Source: a bacterium (GTDB taxonomy: Bacteria; Desulfobacterota; Binatia; UBA12015). Taken from it: 6,777 nucleotides of DNA. The notes under the pieces were generated by a model. It worked only from the letters and a program-made list of their open reading frames with translations, was not told the origin of the DNA and ran no database searches. The stretch lies in NCBI GenBank assembly GCA_029976905.1, contig JAPOLW010000203.1, positions 1 through 6,777 on the forward strand. Direction: 5' to 3'. Below, in pieces: positions 1-5,585 of the stretch (position 1 is the stretch's first letter; each line of letters starts with the position of its first letter). Position numbers and translations under genes: made by a program.

Positions 1-366
1 GAGGCTACCGACGCCAACGCCGAGGACGAGACGCCCCGAGGAGAGGCGGTCCAGGGTGCCGTAACGCTTCGCGATCTCGAGGGGGTGGTGGTAGGGCAGC
101 ACGAGGACGTGGGTCACCAGCCGGATGCTCCTGGTACACGCGGCCAGATAACCGAGCGTTGCAAGCGGGTCGTAATACCGGACGCCGCGCACCGCGGCGG
201 CCTCGTGCGGAATGCCGACATGCTCACTACAGGTGAGGTGGTGGAAGCCGAGCCGATCGGCTTCGCCTGCGATGCGACCGAGTTCCGCCGGGCCCGCGTC
301 CCGCTCCCAGGCGCCGTGCCCCCGCGGGGTGAGCGTCACGACCGGCGACGTCAGGCCGAATTGCAT
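1..366 (-). CDS. Luciferase-like (LLM class) flavin/F420-dependent oxidoreductase, N-terminal part
   Basis: The 122 visible residues read MQFGLTSPVVTL at the start, then DRLGFHHLTCSEHVGIP (38-54), DPLATLGYLAACTRSIRLVTHVLVLP (66-91) and LDRLSSGRLVLGVGVG (105-120). These are hallmark strands and helices of the first half of a bacterial luciferase-like TIM barrel, closest by memory to the F420-dependent LLM subfamily. Such enzymes transfer hydride or oxygenate small organic substrates in the cytoplasm using F420H2 or reduced flavin; the substrate cannot be told. Members are usually about 280-330 residues, so more than half lies beyond the left edge. The ATG at 366 is the only sensible start. It lies 7 bases after the glycyl-tRNA synthetase stop and has no clear Shine-Dalgarno site, so translation by coupling or reinitiation is likely. 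Family assignment is secure; the cofactor choice is an inference. Confidence 0.88.
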   Translation of the reverse strand, partial: MQFGLTSPVVTLTPRGHGAWERDAGPAELGRIAGEADRLGFHHLTCSEHVGIPHEAAAVRGVRYYDPLATLGYLAACTRSIRLVTHVLVLPYHHPLEIAKRYGTLDRLSSGRLVLGVGVGSL

Positions 367-387
367 GGGCGCGTCAGGCCGAAATGC
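349..387. repeat. Direct repeat spanning the glycyl-tRNA synthetase / oxidoreductase junction
   Basis: On the plus strand CGTCAGGCCGAA occurs at 349-360 and again at 372-383, a 12-base perfect direct repeat with a 23-base period. Extended to 349-364 and 372-387 it is 15 of 16 identical. Read on the minus strand, the first copy encodes the last residues and TGA stop of the synthetase. The second copy, in another frame, encodes residues 1-6 (partly) of the oxidoreductase. A local tandem duplication at the gene boundary is the simplest explanation. Confidence 0.8.
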
Positions 388-1702
388 GGCGCAACAGCTC
401 CGCAAGGAGATCGGACTCGTGGATCCGATCCTGCGACGTCTCGTCCCGATCGCGCAGGGTCACCGTCCCGTCCTCCATCGTCTGATGGTCGATGGTGAGG
501 GCGAAGGGCGTACCGATCTCGTCCTGCCGTCGGTACCGGCGCCCGATCGATCCCGCCTGGTCGTACTGCGCGACCATGTGCGGCCGCAGTTGGGCAAAGA
601 TTTCTTGCGCCTTTTCGGGCTGCCCGTTCTTGCGCAGGAGCGGCAGAACCGCGACCTTGACCGGCGCGAGTCGGGGGTGCAGGCGCAACACCACCCGGGT
701 TTCCCCCTCGACTTCGTCTTCATCGTACGCATCGACCAGAAAGGCGAGCGTCGCGCGATCGGCACCCGCCGCCGGCTCGATCACGTAGGGCACGATGCGT
801 TCGCGGGACTCCTCGTCGAAGTAGGACAGATCCTTTCCGCTGAACTCACTGTGCTTCTTCAAGTCGTAGTCGGTGCGACTCGCGATCCCTTCGAGCTCCG
901 ACCAACCAAACGGGAACTTGTACTCGACATCCGCGCAGCCGCGGGCATAGTGCGCGAGTTCGTCGGCCTCGTGCTCACGGAGACGGAGGTTCTCGGGACG
1001 GATGCCGAGGCGCACGTACCAGTCGTAGCGTTCCTTCTTCCAATACTCGTACCACTGCCCCTCTTCGCCCGGCGGAACGAAGTATTCCATCTCCATCTGC
1101 TCGAACTCGCGCGTGCGGAAGAGAAAGTTGCCGGGCGTGATCTCGTTGCGAAAGGACTTGCCCTGCTGCGCGATCCCGAAGGGAAGTTTGCGCCGCTGGG
1201 TGTCGAGGACGTTGGCAAAGTTCACGAACATTCCCTGCGCCGTTTCGGGGCGCAGAAAGACCGCATTGGCGGATTCCTCGACCGGCCCCATGAACGTCTT
1301 GAACATGAGGTTGAACTGGCGCGCTTGGGTCAGCTCGCCGTCGCACGAGGCCGCGTGGCGCTCGAGTGGTTCGGGGTGGTCGGCCCGGAAGCGACTCTTG
1401 CACTTCTTGCAGTCCACCAGGGGGTCGGTGAAACCCGCGACGTGCCCGGAGGCTTCCCAGACGCGGGGATGCATCAAGATAGAACAATCGAGGCCGACGA
1501 TGTCGCCGCGCGCCCACACCATCTCGCGCCACCACGCGTCCTTCACGTTGCGTCGCAATTCGACGCCCACCGGACCGTAGTCCCAGCAGCTGTTCAGGCC
1601 GCCGTAGATCTCGCTCGACTGGAAAACCAATCCCCGCCGCTTGGCGAGATTGACGATCCTCTCCATCTTGTCGGGCTTTTGTCCCTTCGCGGCTTTGGCC
1701 AT
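374..1702 (-). CDS. glyQS: Glycyl-tRNA synthetase, single-chain alpha2 type
   Basis: This class II synthetase charges tRNA-Gly with glycine in the cytoplasm. From the chosen start it has 442 residues, normal for the homodimeric bacterial/archaeal-eukaryotic type. It is unrelated to the separate GlyQ/GlyS alpha2beta2 enzyme. Visible landmarks are SEIYGGLNSCWDYGPVGVEL (30-49), the zinc-type insertion beginning VDCKKCKSRFRADH (96-109), FLRPETAQGMFVNFANVL (149-166), motif 2 FRNEITPGNFLFRTREFEQM (184-203), motif 3 around YVIEPAAGADR (306-316) and an anticodon-binding domain from about 345 containing GRRYRRQDEIGTPFALTID (387-405). The frame extends 14 codons further upstream. I chose ATG 1702 because an AAGGAG sits 8 bases before it, and because the protein then begins MAKAAKGQKPDKMERIVNLA, as relatives do. 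The second Cys pair of the insertion is altered (see findings). Some databases call this type glyS. Confidence 0.96.
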   Translation of the reverse strand: MAKAAKGQKPDKMERIVNLAKRRGLVFQSSEIYGGLNSCWDYGPVGVELRRNVKDAWWREMVWARGDIVGLDCSILMHPRVWEASGHVAGFTDPLVDCKKCKSRFRADHPEPLERHAASCDGELTQARQFNLMFKTFMGPVEESANAVFLRPETAQGMFVNFANVLDTQRRKLPFGIAQQGKSFRNEITPGNFLFRTREFEQMEMEYFVPPGEEGQWYEYWKKERYDWYVRLGIRPENLRLREHEADELAHYARGCADVEYKFPFGWSELEGIASRTDYDLKKHSEFSGKDLSYFDEESRERIVPYVIEPAAGADRATLAFLVDAYDEDEVEGETRVVLRLHPRLAPVKVAVLPLLRKNGQPEKAQEIFAQLRPHMVAQYDQAGSIGRRYRRQDEIGTPFALTIDHQTMEDGTVTLRDRDETSQDRIHESDLLAELLRRISA

Positions 1703-1759
1703 GCACGAGGCTCCTTCGGGAGTCGGAGCTACCACGCAGCACATCGACAGGCCAGCAAG
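1703..1759 (-). other. Intergenic spacer between the GAF/receiver regulator and glycyl-tRNA synthetase
   Basis: 57 bases. It contains the Shine-Dalgarno site and small overlapping inverted repeats (CTCC/GGAG and GCTCC/GGAGC) near it. I see no T-run terminator, no recognisable promoter, and it is too short for a T-box leader. The synthetase may be read through from the upstream gene or have its own unrecognised promoter. Confidence 0.5.
1711..1716 (-). promoter_or_regulatory. Shine-Dalgarno site of glycyl-tRNA synthetase
   Basis: AAGGAG on the minus strand, 8 bases before ATG 1702. It decides the start against the in-frame upstream codons. The same bases can pair with an upstream CTCC (loop CGAA) or GCTCC, so the site could be partly hidden in a small hairpin. 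Confidence 0.75.
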
Positions 1760-3688
1760 CTAGGTCGTCGACGTGAGCCGACCATCGAGAAGTGCCGCCG
1801 CCTGGTCGTCGCCGAAGGGCGCCATCACACCGGCAGCCGCGGCGGCGGCACGAAGGTCCCCGGCCGCCATCGTCTCCGGAAGCAGGAAGAGGATCGGGAC
1901 GTCGCACGTCTGCGGTGCGGCTCGCAATTGACAGGCAAACGCCAGGCCCTGTCCATCGGGGAGACAGAGGTCGATCAGCACGACGTCCGGAGAGTGCACG
2001 ATCTCGAGCAGATCGGTCGCCTGGCGAGCGTCGCAGGCCACCGAGCCGGCGCAACCGCTCGCGGCCAACGCTTCCCGGAGCCCGGCGATCTCGCGCAATT
2101 CGGCGCTGACGATCAGGACCCCGCCCGCGCGCCCCGCCGCACGGGCGTGGATCCGCGCGAGGGTCGTCTCGGCATCGAAGGGGCGATGCACCCACCCAAG
2201 GGCGCCCAGTCCGAATCCCAGTCCCGTCGGTCGATCCAACCCGTAGACCACGCTCTCGACGCCGTCGTCCCGGGCGAGATCGACCGCGCGCGCGACCGAG
2301 ACATCGAGCAGATTGACGAGGAGAAGATTGCGCCGCCCGCGCGGCGGCTCCCCGACCCCCGCCCAGTAGGCGCCCCCGACCCGCGCCGCGCGCGCGCCGG
2401 CCCATCCCTCGCAGGCGGGATCCGCCTCGAGTTGCCAGATCGCCAGGCCCGGCACCTCCGGGCGGCCCGGGCTCGCGTCTTCCCCGGGCGCCGGGACTCC
2501 GACCCGCGCGAGGGAACGATCGGCGGGCTCTTGCGAAGGAGGACCTTTCGTTTCCTTCGCATCCCGCGGCACGAGATCGCCGCCCCGGGCGCTGGCATCG
2601 AGGGCCCCCACCTCGCCGCACGCGGCTGCATCGTGGTCGGCGATCTCGACTCCCCGCCCGACGCCCTCCGACCCGCCGAGATCCCCACCCTCGGCCAGGG
2701 CCGCCGCCGCGAGAGCGGCAATCTCGCCGAGGGCCTGGCCGTCCTCGTCGAGCGGCGGGAGCATCGCCATCGGGACGGAGTCGGTCTGCGCGCGCGCAAG
2801 GCGTTCGATCAGAACCCGACGTTCCTCTTCGAGCGCTCCGATCCGCTCGACGTATTCCTCCCGTTCACGAATCCGCCCCACCCGATCCGCTTCGAGTTCC
2901 TCGAGGCGTTCGATCCCGGCGCCTGCGGCCACGCGATCCGCCTCCAGTTCCGCCACCCGGGCGCGCAGCGTCTCGATCTCCGCGCGACGCGCCGCGTGCG
3001 CAGTCGACTCCTCGATCTCCCGGGACCGGGAGATCTCCCGCGCTTCGGCGAGTTGGCGGCGCAGCTCCTCGATCTCGATCGGAGGATCATCCGCTTCCAG
3101 GGACCCGAGCGCCTGCCCAGTACCGATCGTGAGGCTGCGCCCTGGATGCAACAGCAAGGTCAACAGCCGAAACGCAGGCGCAAGCGATTGCATGACGGCG
3201 GCCGGGAGGGGCGTCCCACTGGCGAGAAGGAGAAGGACACCGACACCCGTTTGACCATCCCGAAGGGGAACGACGGCGAGCCCCGACCAGTCAGCCCGGA
3301 TCTCCCGCAACGCCGCCAGGATCGGTTCGCTCGTCCCGGGACCGAGGAGGTAGACGCGGCGCTCCCCGATCGCGCGACATGAAAGCTGCGCCGCGCCTCT
3401 CCTGTCGGTCGAGACGAGCAGAGCCAGTTCGTCGGAAGCGAGTCCGACGCCCGCCACGACCGACGTTCCCGAAGGATCGACGAGCACGGAACCCGGCTGC
3501 GAAAGTCCACGGCTAACCGCAACCAGCAACCGCGACGCCAGACCCACCCGGTCCTCACCCGCAGCCTGTGCGCCACGATCGGCTACCATCAATTCCCGCA
3601 CCAGTCGCGTCGAATCGAAGCGACTCGAGCGTCCGGGGGCCCGCCCACCCGGGGACGGCCCCTCTCTCGTTCCGGTCGGTGCGCTCAT
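1760..3688 (-). CDS. GAF-like / coiled-coil / tandem degenerate receiver regulatory protein
   Basis: A 642-residue cytoplasmic protein with no signal peptide or membrane segment. Residues about 46-182 look like a GAF domain: GSVLVDPSGTSVVAGVGL (66-83) and then LAVVPLRDGQTGVGVLLLLA (137-156). Residues about 204-301 are a charged Glu/Arg/Leu-rich coiled coil. Residues about 302-410 are a low-complexity linker. A truncated receiver-like segment follows (about 450-518), ending GLGALGWVHRPFDAETTLARI, the usual final strand and helix of a receiver. A second receiver spans about 521-632. It keeps the phosphoacceptor position (LIDLCLPD, D573), but the acidic pair is replaced by SAE (528-530) and the conserved Lys is Ala (APF, 623-625). 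No kinase, DNA-binding or cyclase domain is seen, so it probably acts through protein contacts. The ATG at 3688 has GGAGG 4 bases upstream; a GTG at 3706 is an in-frame alternative. It is divergent from the chemosensory operon. Confidence 0.85.
   Translation of the reverse strand: MSAPTGTREGPSPGGRAPGRSSRFDSTRLVRELMVADRGAQAAGEDRVGLASRLLVAVSRGLSQPGSVLVDPSGTSVVAGVGLASDELALLVSTDRRGAAQLSCRAIGERRVYLLGPGTSEPILAALREIRADWSGLAVVPLRDGQTGVGVLLLLASGTPLPAAVMQSLAPAFRLLTLLLHPGRSLTIGTGQALGSLEADDPPIEIEELRRQLAEAREISRSREIEESTAHAARRAEIETLRARVAELEADRVAAGAGIERLEELEADRVGRIREREEYVERIGALEEERRVLIERLARAQTDSVPMAMLPPLDEDGQALGEIAALAAAALAEGGDLGGSEGVGRGVEIADHDAAACGEVGALDASARGGDLVPRDAKETKGPPSQEPADRSLARVGVPAPGEDASPGRPEVPGLAIWQLEADPACEGWAGARAARVGGAYWAGVGEPPRGRRNLLLVNLLDVSVARAVDLARDDGVESVVYGLDRPTGLGFGLGALGWVHRPFDAETTLARIHARAAGRAGGVLIVSAELREIAGLREALAASGCAGSVACDARQATDLLEIVHSPDVVLIDLCLPDGQGLAFACQLRAAPQTCDVPILFLLPETMAAGDLRAAAAAAGVMAPFGDDQAAALLDGRLTSTT
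3014..3040. repeat. Palindromic GATCTCCCG cluster inside the coiled-coil coding region
   Basis: GATCTCCCG (3014-3022) and its complement CGGGAGATC (3027-3035) form a perfect 9-base stem with a GGAC loop. CGGGAGATCTCCCG (3027-3040) is itself a 14-base palindrome. On the coding strand it spells the charged stretch REISRSREIE, so repeated codons in a coiled coil are the likely cause. Confidence 0.6.
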
Positions 3689-3692
3689 CGAT

Positions 3693-3697
3693 CCTCC
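3693..3697 (-). promoter_or_regulatory. Shine-Dalgarno site of the GAF/receiver regulator
   Basis: GGAGG on the minus strand, 4 bases before ATG 3688. This is slightly closer than ideal, but it favours this ATG over the GTG at 3706, which would lie upstream of the site. Confidence 0.6.
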
Positions 3698-3770
3698 ACC
3701 CCACACGGCCCCGGCGCCCCTACTCCCCGCGCGCGCGTTTCTGCTGGCCCCATCGGCGACCGGCGCGACG

Positions 3771-3807
3771 GACTTGATGGTCGAAGCAGCTCCGTGCCGT
3801 TCAAGTC
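3771..3807. repeat. 7-base inverted repeat in the divergent region
   Basis: GACTTGA at 3771-3777 and TCAAGTC at 3801-3807 are perfect inverse complements with a 23-base spacer, about 30 bases centre to centre. It could be a two-site operator for a dimeric regulator controlling one or both blocks. A 7-base match at this spacing can also occur by chance in a region of this size. Confidence 0.35.
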
Positions 3808-3864
3808 GATCATGGAATCCGTCGAACCGTGAAGAGGGCGCATCTCGCGCCGTTGGGGTGGTTC

Positions 3865-4455
3865 ATGGGGGGAGTCGAGACTCGCACGAAGGGCGCAGCC
3901 GTGCAGCGGGTCCTCGTCGTCGAGTCGAACGAGTGTTCGATCTGCATCGCGCTCGATGTGGTCGAAGGCGTGCATCCGCTTCACACCGCGCCGGACGATC
4001 TCGACCGGAGCGTGACCTGGGCGAAGATCGTCGGGAATCCCGAGCACGACGCCGCCATGGATTCCGAGGGATGGATCGTCGTCGTTCGCCACGGAAGGAG
4101 CCGCGTCGGACTACGTGTCGATCGATGTGTCGGCATCCGCGGAATCTCGCTCCTCGCCCGGCCACCGGTACCGACCCGTCTCCTCGAGCCCGGCGGCGAG
4201 CCCGTCTGTCATCTCCTCGAGATCGACGAACGCATCCATTTCCTACTCGATCCACGAGCACTTCGGTCGCGGCGCGACGTCGAGGCAAACGCAGCAGCCG
4301 CCGCCGCCAACGGCGAAGAGCCCCGTGGCGCCTCCGCACCCGTCCGCGGCACAGACCACGACGCTGGCACGGACTGCGACGCTGCGGCCGCGAACCCAAA
4401 TGGCCAGGCGACCGATGGCGCCTCCGCGCCCACCCACCCCGCGAGGACGGCATGA
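3865..4455 (+). CDS. Divergent CheW-like coupling protein with Ala-rich tail (first gene of the operon)
   Basis: Counting from ATG 3865 the product has 196 residues. Residues about 14-135 resemble a CheW/SH3-like adaptor: QRVLVVESNECSICIALDVVEGVHPL (14-39) matches the first strands, VVVRHGRSRVGLRVDRCVGI (72-91) the second half, and ERIHFLLDPRAL (122-133) the last strand. The usual central signature (G-x-x-N-x-R-G) is not recognisable; VTWAKIVGNPEH stands in its place. Residues about 136-196 are a disordered-looking tail rich in Ala, Asn, Asp and Pro. CheW proteins bridge receptors and the CheA kinase in polar arrays. The start is uncertain: GTG 3829 has no Shine-Dalgarno site, ATG 3865 has a weak one, and GTG 3901 has the best (GAAGGG, 3888-3893, spacing 7) but leaves only two residues before the first strand. 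The stop overlaps the next gene by ATGA. Confidence 0.78.
   Translation: MGGVETRTKGAAVQRVLVVESNECSICIALDVVEGVHPLHTAPDDLDRSVTWAKIVGNPEHDAAMDSEGWIVVVRHGRSRVGLRVDRCVGIRGISLLARPPVPTRLLEPGGEPVCHLLEIDERIHFLLDPRALRSRRDVEANAAAAAANGEEPRGASAPVRGTDHDAGTDCDAAAANPNGQATDGASAPTHPARTA
4326..4427 (+). repeat. 12-base direct repeat in the tail of the first CheW-like gene
   Basis: TGGCGCCTCCGC occurs at 4326-4337 and 4416-4427, exactly 90 bases (30 codons) apart. Both copies are read in the same frame and encode the peptide GASAP. The protein between them is low-complexity. Either a partly decayed duplication or convergent codon use would give this. Confidence 0.55.
4443..4447 (+). promoter_or_regulatory. Shine-Dalgarno site of the response regulator gene
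   Basis: GAGGA lies 4 bases before ATG 4452, inside the last codons of the first CheW-like gene. With the ATGA overlap it points to translational coupling and fixes the start against the long in-frame extension upstream. Confidence 0.6.
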
Positions 4456-5585
4456 ATCCAACGCGCCTGCTCGTCGTCGATGATTCCAGAACGATCCGAC
4501 GCGCTCTCGAGTTCATCCTCGCCCCCCGCGGATTCGATCTCGCATTCGCTGTCGATGGCCGCGAAGCCCTCGAGCAGGCGACCGAGTTCCAGCCCGATCT
4601 CGTCCTGCTCGATTACGTGCTTCCCGACATGCGCGGACCGGACGTCTGCGCGGCCCTGGCCGCGATGCCAGGCACGGCACAGACCCCGGTGATCCTCGTT
4701 TCGGCGAAGGGCGCCTCGATCCGCCAGGCCTATCAGGACGCTCGCAACGTCGTGAGCTACGTGACCAAACCCTTCAAGCCCGAGGTCGTTCTCTCGGTCG
4801 TCGAAAACGCTCTGGCTCGCGAGCGGCCTGGCCCGATGGAGACGACACCACAAGCGGCGCTGGACGACGCGGGGATCACGACCGCAGCCGCCCACGGCCC
4901 CGGAGGGCGCCCACCGACCCTGGACGGGATCTTCTCGACGTTGCTCGAACAGCTCGAGGACGCGGCCGCCACCGAGGCCGCCCCGTGCAACCAGGACTCC
5001 AACAGATGGGCGCGCGTGAACGTACCGCTGCGACGCGCTTCGGAAACCCTCCAGGGAATCGGCCAAGACGACCCGAGGGGTGATGTTCCCCCCGTCCATC
5101 TGGGACGCGACGGGGCTCTCATCGACGTCGCCGCGGCGCTTCTCGAGTCACATCGACTCCTGTGCACGGCCGCGCTCGCACTCGCCGACACCCTGCCCTC
5201 CGGGCCCGGGGAAGCGCCGACGGCGCTCGTGGCCGTGGCGCGGGACGACGTTCGCTCCGAGAGTCTCGCTCCCGTCGCCGGGGAAACCGGCACTTTCTGG
5301 ATCGACCGCGACTTCCATCTTCTTCCCTGGATCGTCCGACTGGTGCGGCCCCAGCTGCTCGTCTGCCTCGCCGGCTCCGACCGCGCCCTCGAAGCCGCCG
5401 CGGCGGCCGTGCCCTGCGACGGCCTGCGACCGATCGTGCACGGGGCACCCGCCGCCCCCCTCGACGAAGCCTGGAAGAGCTTCGAGCGCATCGAGGACCT
5501 CGACGAGATCGGCGCCGTCCTGCGGGCCCCGACGACGTCGACGGACGAGAGCACCCTCGACGAATGGGAGGTGGTTGCCCTGTGA
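4452..5585 (+). CDS. Response regulator: CheY-type receiver plus unrecognised C-terminal region
   Basis: A 377-residue cytoplasmic protein. Residues 4-124 form a complete receiver: RLLVVDDSRTIRRALEFIL with the acidic pair D10/D11, VLLDYVLPDM with phosphoacceptor D54, ILVSAKG with S84, and YVTKPFKP with K106. All catalytic positions are present, so phosphotransfer from a CheA-type kinase is expected. A linker (about 125-215) follows, then a region I cannot name (about 216-358). It alternates predicted strands and helices (PTALVAVARDDV 256-267, FWIDRDFHLLPWIVRLVRP 282-300, QLLVCLAGSDRAL 301-313) and ends near LDEAWKSFERIEDLDEIG (337-354). No DNA-binding, GGDEF, EAL, HD-GYP or PilZ signature is visible. 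It may be an output or a further pseudo-receiver-like fold. It overlaps both flanking CheW-like genes by four bases, so it is probably made in fixed proportion with them. Confidence 0.88.
   Translation: MNPTRLLVVDDSRTIRRALEFILAPRGFDLAFAVDGREALEQATEFQPDLVLLDYVLPDMRGPDVCAALAAMPGTAQTPVILVSAKGASIRQAYQDARNVVSYVTKPFKPEVVLSVVENALARERPGPMETTPQAALDDAGITTAAAHGPGGRPPTLDGIFSTLLEQLEDAAATEAAPCNQDSNRWARVNVPLRRASETLQGIGQDDPRGDVPPVHLGRDGALIDVAAALLESHRLLCTAALALADTLPSGPGEAPTALVAVARDDVRSESLAPVAGETGTFWIDRDFHLLPWIVRLVRPQLLVCLAGSDRALEAAAAAVPCDGLRPIVHGAPAAPLDEAWKSFERIEDLDEIGAVLRAPTTSTDESTLDEWEVVAL
5567..5572 (+). promoter_or_regulatory. Shine-Dalgarno site of the second CheW-like gene
   Basis: GGAGGT lies 9 bases before GTG 5582, within the end of the response regulator gene. 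It supports the GTG start, which overlaps the preceding TGA stop as GTGA. Confidence 0.7.

Larger units (their letters stand above)
3689..3864. other. Divergent intergenic region
   Basis: About 176 bases between the outward-facing starts at 3688 (minus) and about 3865 (plus). Promoters for both blocks should lie here. I see no convincing -35/-10 pair, no sigma-54 GG-N10-GC core and no flagellar sigma-28 motif. It holds the Shine-Dalgarno site of the minus gene, an alternating CG tract near 3729-3737 and a 7-base inverted repeat (3771-3807). If the first CheW starts upstream at GTG 3829, the region shrinks to 140 bases. Confidence 0.6.

Noticed and set aside
1703..1744. 14-codon N-terminal extension of glycyl-tRNA synthetase
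   Set aside because: It would start upstream of a strong Shine-Dalgarno site that is well placed for ATG 1702, and the added residues do not resemble the family N-terminus.
1703..1759. Terminator or glycine T-box before the synthetase
   Set aside because: There is no U-run after any stem, and 57 bases is too short for a T-box leader with its conserved bulge.
975..2621. A 548-codon minus-strand frame overlapping two minus-strand genes
   Set aside because: It is the shifted frame of the synthetase and regulator, extremely rich in Arg and Gly, and crosses their junction without any recognisable motif.
212..3382. A 1056-codon open frame on the plus strand across two minus-strand genes
   Set aside because: It is antisense to glycyl-tRNA synthetase and the GAF/receiver gene, both with clear family motifs. 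Its product is Arg/Pro-rich with no domain I recognise, as expected for stop-poor antisense frames in GC-rich DNA.
3766..3820. Possible -35 hexamers (TTGATG on plus, TTGAAC on minus)
   Set aside because: Neither has an acceptable -10 element at 16-18 bases, so I do not call a promoter.
3774..4451. In-frame upstream extension of the response regulator
   Set aside because: The extension is an Arg-rich shifted frame of the first CheW-like gene. The receiver begins right after ATG 4452, which has its own Shine-Dalgarno site and ATGA overlap.
5162..5581. In-frame upstream extension of the second CheW
   Set aside because: The stretch is an Arg-rich shifted frame of the response regulator; GTG 5582 has a good Shine-Dalgarno site and directly precedes the CheW domain.
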